Shown piece after piece: positions 55,964 through 64,000 of a DNA stretch of 64,000 nucleotides. A program made the translations under genes and the position numbers. The notes beneath the pieces are model-generated. The model was not told where the DNA came from. It worked only from the letters and a program-made list of their open reading frames with translations, and searched no databases. The DNA comes from Spirosoma radiotolerans (lineage in GTDB: Bacteria > Bacteroidota > Bacteroidia > Cytophagales > Spirosomataceae). The stretch covers positions 5,069,501 to 5,133,500 of the forward strand of contig NZ_CP010429.1 of NCBI RefSeq assembly GCF_000974425.1. Direction: 5' to 3'. Within the stretch, counting starts at the first letter, position 1. Each line of letters starts with the position of its first letter.

Positions 55964-56300
55964 CACAGTGAGGTTAAGATCAAGTTAGTTTTTCTTGACG
56001 CGAGCAGCAACAATCCATTTAGATCATGGAGTCAAGGAAGAGGTGTGGAGCTTCGTCCTAAAGAGGGCTCAACTACTGATACCACAAGAGTAAGGGGATT
56101 TCGTCCTTTAAAAGGGTCAACTGTTAAAGTTAACATTGGAGGATTTGGACAAATTCAAAGTTTATCAGTTACTACTAATTTTTCATGTCCTAGTTGTCAG
56201 GAGATTCATTTCCTTTTAGTAGTAAACAGAATGGTTTCATGACAATAGGATTATTACAATATGTGTACAAAGGGGTCAAATTAGAAGATATGTGGTAAAA
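55964..56300 (+). pseudogene. Caspase C-terminal relic with Cys changed to Ser
   Basis: Reads KLVFLDASSNNPFRSWSQGRGVE, the same block as VFLDACRDNPFRNWEVGR in the upstream TPR-caspase, with the catalytic Cys codon replaced by AGC (Ser). Downstream, in another frame, MTIGLLQYVYKGVKLEDMW matches the caspase C-terminus. The N-terminal part is missing, replaced by the IS3-like relic. A truncated, inactive second caspase gene. Confidence 0.6.
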
Positions 56301-56395
56301 GGTAATAAAAACTATATAATGATACATTTAGCAGTATGCAAATACAAATCCCCAATTCCTTTGGAATAATAGTAGAGACTTTGATATTTTATGTA

Positions 56396-57349
56396 TTATT
56401 TCATTCCCATATGATCAAAAAAGCGTCGGCGCATAATTAGTACTTCAGGTTGTAGAAGATTTGGTTTATTATCGAACCTTTTATAAATAGAATTAGCTTC
56501 ATAAAATAATCCATTCGCTGCATAATACTCAGCCTTTATTATTTGTTGTAATGGCTCAGGATATGAATACTTCTTTATGAAGCTATTCCACGTTGCATCC
56601 AGTTCCTTCTTTTCATCAGAGGTTAATAAACGGAAAGAGTAACGTTTGCAGACCAAGCCTAATTTTGTACTTACAGCCCAATAATATACTTCGCCTGGTT
56701 TAAAATCTGATAATGGAATCTTAATATGCGCAATGGTATCAGAAATCTCGGTCTGTTTCCAGATAGTAGACGAAATGCGATTATCACTATAAAAGGTAAC
56801 AAAATACGTTTTAACAGGTTCTTTGGGAGACAGCCAGGAAAGATGCAGGGTATCAGACACGAAATTACTTTCACTATCATCGGACACCAAAGTTACATTC
56901 GGGCAATTTAGACCTCGAGAGGTACCTCCTTGGCTTCCCATTTGCATATCAGGTGGGTCTCTGCTGAATAATTCAGAAAATATTTGTTTCAATAGACCAG
57001 TGATTGATTCATTGGGCGAAGTTAGATTGTTAAATCCGTTCAGTAGGCCCTGTGTTGCTATTGCTGTATCACGCAAGCTTTGCCACTTGCGTACATACCA
57101 TCGTTCAGGCTGATTTTTTGATGGATCTGTTTTGGAGGGTACAAGCTCATAAACTTCAATTTCTGTACCGGGCTGCATTCGAATTTTACTATTAGCAGCA
57201 AGCTCGATGGCTGTAAAATTTTTCCATCCAACATTATGCCGATAATATTGAGCCTTTCCTAATCGGCAAATAAGCCCCACAGTATTTCTACTTTGGCCAA
57301 AGGCAAAGTTAAAAATAGATATACTTAGTATTGTAAGTAGCAATTTCAT
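56396..57349 (-). CDS. Exported protein with fibronectin-like domain
   Basis: 317 aa. Signal peptide MKLLLTILSISIFNFAFG-Q. The segment about 20-110 is beta-rich (GLICRLGKAQYYRHNVGW, IRMQPGTEIEVYE), like a FecR/SH3-like domain. Residues 150-235 read like a fibronectin type III repeat with SDTLHLSWLSPKEPVKTYFVTFY. The C-terminal helices resemble one to two TPR motifs. It lies 3 nt downstream of the CHASE2 gene, so the two form an operon. Probable periplasmic partner of the CHASE2 protein. Function unknown. Confidence 0.6.
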   Translation of the reverse strand: MKLLLTILSISIFNFAFGQSRNTVGLICRLGKAQYYRHNVGWKNFTAIELAANSKIRMQPGTEIEVYELVPSKTDPSKNQPERWYVRKWQSLRDTAIATQGLLNGFNNLTSPNESITGLLKQIFSELFSRDPPDMQMGSQGGTSRGLNCPNVTLVSDDSESNFVSDTLHLSWLSPKEPVKTYFVTFYSDNRISSTIWKQTEISDTIAHIKIPLSDFKPGEVYYWAVSTKLGLVCKRYSFRLLTSDEKKELDATWNSFIKKYSYPEPLQQIIKAEYYAANGLFYEANSIYKRFDNKPNLLQPEVLIMRRRFFDHMGMK

Positions 57350-57352
57350 ACC

Positions 57353-58711
57353 TTAATTTTTATTAATATAGTTATATAATAATGTAATTAGCTTAGTAAT
57401 AACTTTATCAACTAAAAATGACAAAGCTATTAACTTAATGAAAAAATCATCATCAAATACGAATTTAAACCAAGTATAACAAATCAGATAACCAATTGCT
57501 AGCATAGATAATCCAAAAAAAGTTACCAGACCTAACAACAATTCGGCAACAATTGGTTTATCTGTAAAACGGCTTGATATATGTCTATCTACTAAAAGGC
57601 TTACAACGATTCCGGTAAATACAAGTACTAAATTTAACCAGTAAGGCGACTCGTTGAAATACTCACCTCTGATTAGTGCATCAGCGGCATAAAGGTGTAT
57701 AATTGTCCCATACGTATCTGGAAATGACCTACCCACATAAGTGGTATTCTTTGGTGTAAAATGAATGTCCTGTAATAAACGCGAGTCGGCTTCTAATCCG
57801 ATATTACCTAATAGGACAATTCGATTCTTCAACCAATATTTTAAAGATAATGTGTCAGTAATGGCCAGAAGCTGTTTTGCAGTTACGTTAATATAATCGA
57901 GATTAGCAGCATAATAAATACGCTCTCTATCGTTCAACCTTTTATTGTATTTAATGAGCGTAGACGGATTATATTTAGCAGCTATTACAGCCGCAAAAGA
58001 GTACTGATTCTGTTTTAAGATTCCGGTAGGGATAAACCGGATGACACTTGTGGAATCAAGTGCTATAAAGTTTGTAACACCCTTTGTATTAATATCCTGA
58101 AAAGTAGGCGAAAGCGGAATAGGCTTTCCAGTTTTAGTAAGTCTTATTGCTAGAACTAGTTGTTTTTGGCACAATAGCGCTTGCTTAAGTAATATGTTTT
58201 CTGCCTTATTTCCTGTTCGCTCAAGAAACACATCAAGACCTACTACGCTAGGATCGTAACCCGCAATTAAATTAAGCAAATTTGCTAATTCTGTACGTTC
58301 TAAACCAGTAATATCGACAAGAGTAAAGGGACTTTTATATGATTTATTGTTTGACTTATGGGCGAAAGATACCCAATAATCACTCAGCTGAACATCGAAA
58401 AAGCCTTGCGTTGGACTGAGAAAGCTTACATTAACTTTTGAAAATATACTTTCATTAAGTAGTAGCCCTCCCAGAATTAGTACAAAAGCTTTCAAAGCTA
58501 ATCTAAAAGGCCATTTACATTTTACATACCAGATATTAATTTTTGTTACTTTATCAACAAAACTTTGTTTTATTGATAAATAAATTAAGTAGAGTTGCTG
58601 TCTCCTTAGACTCAAATAACTTTTGCATCGGATGTTAAAGCTTCGAAATTTATTTACTTTTGATTTTCTAAAATGCCTTTTTAGAAGTCTTTTTAAGCGC
58701 GGCATAAGCAA
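57353..58711 (-). CDS. CHASE2-domain membrane sensor
   Basis: 452 aa. N-terminal helix near 70-90 (KAFVLILGGLLLN), extracytoplasmic CHASE2 domain about 95-345 (VDITGLERTELANLLNLIAG, VVGLDVFLERTGN, LLGNIGLEADSRLL, TYVGRSFPDTYGTIIHLYAADALIRG), then three closely spaced C-terminal membrane helices. This topology is that of CHASE2 proteins that sense extracellular signals. No output domain (kinase or cyclase) follows, so signalling must pass to a partner, presumably the caspase/WD40 proteins next door. The very basic N-terminus (KRLLKRHFRKSK) is cytoplasmic. Confidence 0.85.
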   Translation of the reverse strand: MLMPRLKRLLKRHFRKSKVNKFRSFNIRCKSYLSLRRQQLYLIYLSIKQSFVDKVTKINIWYVKCKWPFRLALKAFVLILGGLLLNESIFSKVNVSFLSPTQGFFDVQLSDYWVSFAHKSNNKSYKSPFTLVDITGLERTELANLLNLIAGYDPSVVGLDVFLERTGNKAENILLKQALLCQKQLVLAIRLTKTGKPIPLSPTFQDINTKGVTNFIALDSTSVIRFIPTGILKQNQYSFAAVIAAKYNPSTLIKYNKRLNDRERIYYAANLDYINVTAKQLLAITDTLSLKYWLKNRIVLLGNIGLEADSRLLQDIHFTPKNTTYVGRSFPDTYGTIIHLYAADALIRGEYFNESPYWLNLVLVFTGIVVSLLVDRHISSRFTDKPIVAELLLGLVTFFGLSMLAIGYLICYTWFKFVFDDDFFIKLIALSFLVDKVITKLITLLYNYINKN

Positions 58712-58985
58712 GTTAATTCAATAATAAACTTACAAATAATAATTTCATCAAATAACGGAGCATGATATCTGAAGTGTATCAGCAGATTATTAGAATCAAT
58801 GTACTTGAATCAATTCAGAAAAGGTAAATCAAATTTCAATCTAAATTTCTTTTCAGTTGTAAGCCGTTATTCATCATTGAATTTCAGATTTTGTATATCT
58901 GTTTATAAGAGGAAAATCAAGTAATTATAATAATTCCTAAATCTTATTCTGCCTTTCTTATTACTTATTAAAGCGAAATTAATTA

Positions 58986-61900
58986 TTATTTTTTCGGAAT
59001 AGATAATTTTTTACAATAATCAGAAAAACGGCTAATTGTTTGTCGAATCACAGAATCAGTATCACCACTGACGACAAACGATATCTTTTCCTCTTTCCCT
59101 TTAAAAACCTTCATAAGTAAATTAATACTTTTTGAATCATTTTTATACGTATAAGATCCTGATAATCTATAGCTTTCTGGATAATCATTTATTTCAATTC
59201 CATAGAAAGGACGGCCTAAACTATTTGTCATTAGTACTTCATTAAGCTGTTTTTGCAGATCAAATCGGTCACTTAATTGTTCATCACGTATCTGTGCAAG
59301 GCTGACGACAGGCAACGGCTGGCTAATTGGTACTTGCTCTCGATGAAGCTGGTCGGGATACTTCGCTATCCAGAAATCATTTAATTTAGTCAAAGAAGCA
59401 AATTGAGGAATTTGAAGAGTAATTTTCGTACGACCATCTGCTTTTTCTCTACGCGTATATTCTTCAACTCCTCTCCGAGAATATTGCAACCAATTGGTGA
59501 CCTCCAGCTTACCATCCTGCGGATCTAAGGCCCCTCCACGCATAGCTTCCAAAAGAAAATGAGTTAACAATCCTTGTTGAAAATCATAGCTTTCCCAGCT
59601 TTGTTGCGAACTGGAAGAACTGGCTAAAATATAAGTGGCGGCTCTATCTTTCATCAAATCCAGCGCTTTATCAGCATTACCTAATACTGAGCGAGCCTGA
59701 ATCTTATCTATAACTCGCCCTGAATAACAAGCATCTAAAATAAGTATTTGTTTGTTGCATTGAGATGTTTGTAATAACGTACGAAGTTCACTATCCAAAA
59801 TAGACTGCCCCATATTAACACTATTTAAGGAAGTTGCTTCAGCTGTTAAAAAATGATAAGTCTCATCTACTGTACTTGATACACCATGCCCAGCTAAATA
59901 GATCAACAAAACATCATTCCGATTTGGTTGGATATCTTTTAGCACCCGGCGAATGTTGGAGGCTGTTGGCTTTAATGCGGGATCCTGATTTGTGGATGTA
60001 AGTTTAAATAGATGCACGCGATTGTTAAAGAATTGCTTGCTTCCCACCTCTAAACCCTGATAAATATTATCCGCATCTTTTGCCGCAAATGGTAAGAAAA
60101 GAGTTGACTCCGAATATTCTGAAACGCCCACAATTAAAGCCCACAACTCAGGTTGCGCATTTGATTTTGAACTAATCACTTTCCCTAAAGGTGTTTCTCC
60201 AGCACCTCGGGCAGTACCTAATAGTGCAATTGGAATTCGTGGGCTGATTAAAGAACCTGACTGGTTATAAGCTGCTACTTCAACTAAATTTTCTTCCCCT
60301 GAGTAAAATCGAAGATATTTTTTTAAGTCAAGGGCTATTTCAATTGACGGCCGGCCGGCCAGGGATTGAATATCATTCGTAATTGTTGTACGAGCATCTT
60401 CAATAATTAATTTCTGATTTAAGTAAACTTCAATACGTCCGATTCCTCCACCCCGATTTATTACATTAATTTTTACTTTGTTCGTCAAAGGGCTTAGTGT
60501 AACGATTGGATGGGCTTCAATTGATGTTAATGTTGGTGCTGATTGCAAAATCGCTCCATCAGTAAACCAAGATTGTAACATACGTGGTTTGTAAAAACGA
60601 TTTTTTAATTGCTCTGGTGATAACGTTTGCTCTTTCAGACTCCACAGGCCAAGCTGAGTTATTCCATCAGAAGTTCCATCAAACAACCCTGTTCGGCTAT
60701 CAAGTGCTAGAAAATCCAGATTGTCACCTCGTTTTGTAAGTAATGTTAATATTTTTAATTTATTAATAAATACGCATTTATCAGTTAATAAATGAAGCTG
60801 CATCCCTGTTTTACTAACACGCAAGCCCAATTGTCTATATTTTTCTTCTGAATAAGTTCGAAGCAAATCGCCAGTCTTAACATGAACTATATCAACAGAA
60901 GATCCATCACCAATTTCTAATTCTTTTCCGTCTTTGTTAAATTGTAGAAACAATGCTGGCTTATCAAGTTTTCGATATACGCCCTGATAAGTACCAGTAC
61001 GTATGTCTATCCATTTTATGTATCCATCACTCGTACCAAGTAATAGAATGGATCCATCAGGAGAAAAACATGCACTCACATATTGATCTGACTTACCTCC
61101 GTACTGGTTAGTAATATTGCCAGTCAGTATATCGCGTTCATACATTTGATTACCTTCAGCAAAAAGCAATCGTTTACTTATCGGCGAAAAAGCAATTGTA
61201 TTGAAATTACCCTCTCCTTCAATCTGAAAAAGGTGAGGCTTAAATGTGCTTTCTAAACCACGCAATTCAACTGTACGCTTATTTAAAGTTGCAAGTATAG
61301 TTGCGTCTTGAGTTAACTCAACATTTTCATAGGAATCTATACGGAGTCCTTTTATATAATTTCCTGACTGATTCTCCCAAATCCTGGCAATTTCATCGGT
61401 AAAACCCAATATTATTTTTTCATCTGTACTTAGTCTGATATTTTTAATTATTCCTGCACTTGGGCTACTATACGTATTTATAAGTTTACCAATAGGTAAT
61501 AATAATTTTTCAATTTTATTGCCATTTGGTCTATAAAGGAAAGAGCCATCATTCGAAACTTCATAGCCTTCCTCAAAAGTATAAGGAAGTGTAGCAACAG
61601 TTTTACCAGTTATTAATGAAGTTATTTCAGTCTGGCCTGAAACTGACTTTATAACAAACTTTTTATTAGATGAAATTGATATTCCTCGTGGTGTCCCAGT
61701 AGTATCAGTTCTTAATAATTTACCATTTCCAACATCAAATAATCTTAATTCTCTAAACCCAAGAAGTCCAATCACAGTCGGAGAGACAAAGAAAACACGA
61801 CGAATAGGAGCTAATGTAACAGCCTCGAATTTATTATCATTCATCTGGCGTATAATTTGTCCAGATTTATAATCCCAAATTCGAAGTACGCCATCTTGAG

Positions 61901-62057
61901 ATGTTGCTATAATATTACCATCTGGAGAATAGGTAATTTGCTCTATATCATCGTTTGTGAATGGCTTAATGGAAATATTATTTGTCTGTCCGAAAGTACA
62001 ATGAAATGAGTATAGCGAAAGTAGCGTTATTAGAAATATATATTTCGATTTGATCAT
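58986..62057 (-). CDS. Exported WD40-caspase protein
   Basis: 1023 aa. Signal peptide MIKSKYIFLITLLSLYSFHCTFG-Q. Residues about 35-470 form WD40-type propeller blades (SPDGNIIATSQDGVLRIWDY, FSPDGSILLLGTSDGYIKWID). Then an immunoglobulin-like segment, and from about 635 a caspase domain: LWALIVGVSEYS, LLIYLAGHGVSS with catalytic His724 and ILILDACYSGRV with Cys777. The C-terminal 150 residues are of unknown type. The predicted substrate-binding pocket is not readable. It starts 5 nt downstream of the WD40-only gene, so the two are cotranscribed. Likely a protease switch in signalling or cell death. Confidence 0.85.
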   Translation of the reverse strand: MIKSKYIFLITLLSLYSFHCTFGQTNNISIKPFTNDDIEQITYSPDGNIIATSQDGVLRIWDYKSGQIIRQMNDNKFEAVTLAPIRRVFFVSPTVIGLLGFRELRLFDVGNGKLLRTDTTGTPRGISISSNKKFVIKSVSGQTEITSLITGKTVATLPYTFEEGYEVSNDGSFLYRPNGNKIEKLLLPIGKLINTYSSPSAGIIKNIRLSTDEKIILGFTDEIARIWENQSGNYIKGLRIDSYENVELTQDATILATLNKRTVELRGLESTFKPHLFQIEGEGNFNTIAFSPISKRLLFAEGNQMYERDILTGNITNQYGGKSDQYVSACFSPDGSILLLGTSDGYIKWIDIRTGTYQGVYRKLDKPALFLQFNKDGKELEIGDGSSVDIVHVKTGDLLRTYSEEKYRQLGLRVSKTGMQLHLLTDKCVFINKLKILTLLTKRGDNLDFLALDSRTGLFDGTSDGITQLGLWSLKEQTLSPEQLKNRFYKPRMLQSWFTDGAILQSAPTLTSIEAHPIVTLSPLTNKVKINVINRGGGIGRIEVYLNQKLIIEDARTTITNDIQSLAGRPSIEIALDLKKYLRFYSGEENLVEVAAYNQSGSLISPRIPIALLGTARGAGETPLGKVISSKSNAQPELWALIVGVSEYSESTLFLPFAAKDADNIYQGLEVGSKQFFNNRVHLFKLTSTNQDPALKPTASNIRRVLKDIQPNRNDVLLIYLAGHGVSSTVDETYHFLTAEATSLNSVNMGQSILDSELRTLLQTSQCNKQILILDACYSGRVIDKIQARSVLGNADKALDLMKDRAATYILASSSSSQQSWESYDFQQGLLTHFLLEAMRGGALDPQDGKLEVTNWLQYSRRGVEEYTRREKADGRTKITLQIPQFASLTKLNDFWIAKYPDQLHREQVPISQPLPVVSLAQIRDEQLSDRFDLQKQLNEVLMTNSLGRPFYGIEINDYPESYRLSGSYTYKNDSKSINLLMKVFKGKEEKISFVVSGDTDSVIRQTISRFSDYCKKLSIPKK

Positions 62058-62062
62058 AGTTC

Positions 62063-63664
62063 TTAAGGGGTTAATAGATCTTTCGTAAGTAAATTGGGCA
62101 AATAACCAGAATATTTTAAAGGGTCTACTATGACTATTTTACCTTCTCGTAAGAATTGAATTAGGGTCTTCATACCTATAGGCGTTCCTGTTATATGGTT
62201 ATCTGTACTTACAATAGCATAATCTGCCTTATCGTTTTTTGAAAGCGCAATAAAATATGATTTTGGCGCATTAGCTGATTTCATCAGGACGAGCCCATAA
62301 CCTGATTTAAAAGCCGTAAGCTTTTTATCTGCAGAATAAACTTGTCCTTGAATCTGAATATCAGCAAAGTATTTTTTTAATTCTTTTTTAGTTGACATAT
62401 CAAAAACATGAAATGCTCCCTTTTCTTCTACTTCATCTTCAATAGCAACAGTAAATTGTTTCCCATCCTTTGAACAACTAACATGCATAATGGGCCCATC
62501 CATTTGCATCACCTCGCTCACTTTCCCTGTAGCAATATCTAATTGTTGTAGTCTGCCGTCATATGTTCCTATATAAAGTTGATAGTTCGCAGATGAAAAC
62601 CCCATGGCAGTTATAACTGCAGCAGGTTCTGACAAATCTTTTACTATATTACCATCAAAGTCTCTTAATTGGCTTTTTGCTATATAACTACTTGTAAAAA
62701 CATATTTCCCTGAGGGCGAAAGAGCCATTTTCTCCAAGCCTTCTCTAACAATCTTCTTTGATTCTATATAAGTTATTAGCTTACCTTTTGAAAAATCTAA
62801 TTTGAACCAGCTTGGAGAGGGTGGGAAATTATTTTCAGCAATTAATGATTTCCCATCATTAAGGAAATGAGTATTTTTTAATGCCAAATCTCGCCCTTCT
62901 AGGGAATTCAATTTAGCTTTAGAAGTCATTTTATAATCAGGGTATGATAAAGTGTATAACACATTATCGATAATTGTTAATAGATATTTAGTGTCTGTCG
63001 TGTGTGCAAGGTTATCATATCGAAATTTGTTTTGAAATTTCTTTATCAATTTACCTGTTGTAAGGTCATATTCTAAAAGTTGGTTATTAGTGTACGTATA
63101 AATGAGCAAATTTCTTCCTTGATTTGTAAAAACAGGTTCGTAATCGTTATCTAAATCTTCTAAAACGTCACTAGCAATATCGATTGCGTTAGTTTGTTTG
63201 TTGACTGTGAGGTCCCAAACAATTAATTTATTTTCATCTGATAAAATTGTTGCATAATGAAATGAGGGAGAAATAGTGGTAAGAGCACTACGCTTTCCAT
63301 CAAATGAATTCAGTTCTTTATAAGTAGTAAGGTCAAAAATCTTAATTACATGCTCTTGGCTAACTTCCTCTGTTATGGCAGCCAGACGCTTACCATCATT
63401 TGAAAAAATTAATTTAGAGGCTAGCAAGGCTCCTGTCGGATCCTTTCCAATTGGTTTTCCAAATCGGTACACTTCTTTCTGTAGAGTAATATCCCAAATG
63501 ATAATTTCCCCTATGCTGGAGATTGCTAAAAGACGCTCATCTGGTGAAAAAGCAGATGCCATAACTGTCTGAATACCCACTAGCCGAGGGCTGGGAGACT
63601 GGGCGTTTGCAATTGAAACAAAGGAAAGCAAGATGAAACTTATAAAAAGTATAGATTTGGACAT
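62063..63664 (-). CDS. Exported WD40 beta-propeller protein
   Basis: 533 aa. Signal peptide MSKSILFISFILLSFVSIANA-Q. About seven WD40-like blades cover most of the length (FSPDERLLAISSIGEIIIWD, LIFSNDGKRLAAITE, LIVWDL, ALSPSGKYVFTSS, LYIGTYDGRLQQLDI, HVSCSKDGKQFTVAIED). No catalytic domain. First visible gene of the WD40-caspase operon. It probably acts as a scaffold or ligand sensor for the caspase protein, whose own propeller is similar. Alternatively a duplicated propeller that lost its caspase part. Confidence 0.8.
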   Translation of the reverse strand: MSKSILFISFILLSFVSIANAQSPSPRLVGIQTVMASAFSPDERLLAISSIGEIIIWDITLQKEVYRFGKPIGKDPTGALLASKLIFSNDGKRLAAITEEVSQEHVIKIFDLTTYKELNSFDGKRSALTTISPSFHYATILSDENKLIVWDLTVNKQTNAIDIASDVLEDLDNDYEPVFTNQGRNLLIYTYTNNQLLEYDLTTGKLIKKFQNKFRYDNLAHTTDTKYLLTIIDNVLYTLSYPDYKMTSKAKLNSLEGRDLALKNTHFLNDGKSLIAENNFPPSPSWFKLDFSKGKLITYIESKKIVREGLEKMALSPSGKYVFTSSYIAKSQLRDFDGNIVKDLSEPAAVITAMGFSSANYQLYIGTYDGRLQQLDIATGKVSEVMQMDGPIMHVSCSKDGKQFTVAIEDEVEEKGAFHVFDMSTKKELKKYFADIQIQGQVYSADKKLTAFKSGYGLVLMKSANAPKSYFIALSKNDKADYAIVSTDNHITGTPIGMKTLIQFLREGKIVIVDPLKYSGYLPNLLTKDLLTP

Positions 63665-63735
63665 AGTTTTATATTTTTTTAAATATATTAAATTAACGTG
63701 AGCTATGAGATTATTAGTTTAATATACATTATAAA

Positions 63736-63755
63736 TCGTCAAGTAAAAGTGGGCA
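63736..63755 (-). repeat. 20-bp IS-end-like sequence, copy 3, inverted
   Basis: TCGTCAAGTAAAAGTGGGCA. Reverse-complementing copies 1 and 2 gives TGTC[AG]TCAACCAAAAGTGG, which matches this at most positions. It is opposite in orientation to them. Confidence 0.5.
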
Positions 63756-63843
63756 AATATGCTATATAATACAAAAGGGAAGCATTCCACTTAAGCTTTC
63801 TTAATTTGATCTACTTGTACTTGTCGACCAACAGCTATTAATA

Positions 63844-63999
63844 TTACTTATAGCTGCTTCTTGGATCATATCCTAAAATGTAATCAGCAATATCTAAGCT
63901 CTGTTGCCGTTCTTGAACCCATACCTTTAATTCGAGCAAATTACTGTTTTTGAAATCAAACTTTTGCGCTTTTTTAGCCCAACTAGAACGTGTTGGGGA
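63844..63999 (-). CDS. C-terminal fragment of a gene running out of the window
   Basis: 51 codons and a stop, open to the window edge: SSWAKKAQKFDFKNSN, then LKVWVQERQQSLDIADYILG. The lysine-rich linker and helical end resemble the C-termini of small DNA-binding antitoxins (AbrB/MazE-like), but the fragment is too short to assign. Confidence 0.4.
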   Translation of the reverse strand, partial: SPTRSSWAKKAQKFDFKNSNLLELKVWVQERQQSLDIADYILGYDPRSSYK

Positions 64000-64000
64000 A

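Noticed and set aside
1..64000. CRISPR arrays and rRNA
   Set aside because: No regularly spaced repeats and no rRNA-like sequence were found.

Overview
The window most resembles a chromosome segment of a Bacteroidota species in the Cytophagales, Spirosoma-like. This rests on protein style (signal peptides ending in A/G-Q, Tgt of the Bacteroidota type, CHASE2/caspase/WD40 proteins) and on Bacteroidota-type promoters (TTG, about 20 nt, TAnnTTTG), best seen in front of tRNA-Asn. The species assignment is inference. Two parts differ visibly in base composition. Positions 1-9,810 are GC-richer, compact and orderly. Everything after tRNA-Asn (9,736-9,809) is AT-richer, patchy and full of broken insertion sequences, and looks like a genomic island.

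Core part (1-9,810). A minus-strand surface-polysaccharide operon holds a Wzz-type chain-length protein, a UDP-sugar dehydrogenase, a CgeB-like glycosyltransferase, a Wzy-like polymerase and a GT4 glycosyltransferase. It is followed by tgt (minus strand), a divergent GT2 membrane glycosyltransferase, rsmG, a small PH-like protein and tRNA-Asn.

Accessory part I (9,810-25,350). IS5 and IS630 copies with lesions, a zinc-ribbon/HEPN-like gene with no clear start, and a DUF2158-like gene. Then a three-gene operon: a 91-aa small protein, a B12-binding radical SAM enzyme and a JmjC/cupin-like protein. Then a putative lipoprotein with a shifted signal peptide, an alpha/beta hydrolase, a PIN-like protein, a trypsin-like protease and an IS110 relic.

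Accessory part II (25,356-46,272), the main discovery candidate. A gene for an HNH nuclease is convergent with a cysteine desulfurase gene. Divergent from the desulfurase runs an eight-gene plus-strand operon: DUF4007, a 1149-aa P-loop ATPase, a protein with two GHKL ATPase/kinase domains, a receiver-like protein, a short PAPS-reductase/DndC-like sulfurtransferase, and three proteins resembling DptF, DptG and DptH. Desulfurase plus PP-loop sulfurtransferase points to DNA phosphorothioation, and DptFGH to phosphorothioate-dependent restriction. The canonical DndB, DndD and DndE are absent; DUF4007, a different ATPase, a kinase/receiver pair and an HNH nuclease occupy their place. It can be read as a self-contained modification-restriction system with an unusual sensing module.

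Accessory part III (46,273-64,000). A small PD-(D/E)XK protein, a decayed IS3 element, a DUF6932-like nucleotidyltransferase, a divergent family-A polymerase-like protein with an adjacent excisionase-type HTH gene, and IS630/IS5 relics. Then a caspase-rich cluster: an exported protein, a TPR-caspase, a broken IS3-like element fused to a caspase relic, an exported protein, a CHASE2 protein, a WD40-caspase and a WD40 protein. The window ends inside a minus-strand gene. No CRISPR array or rRNA was seen.
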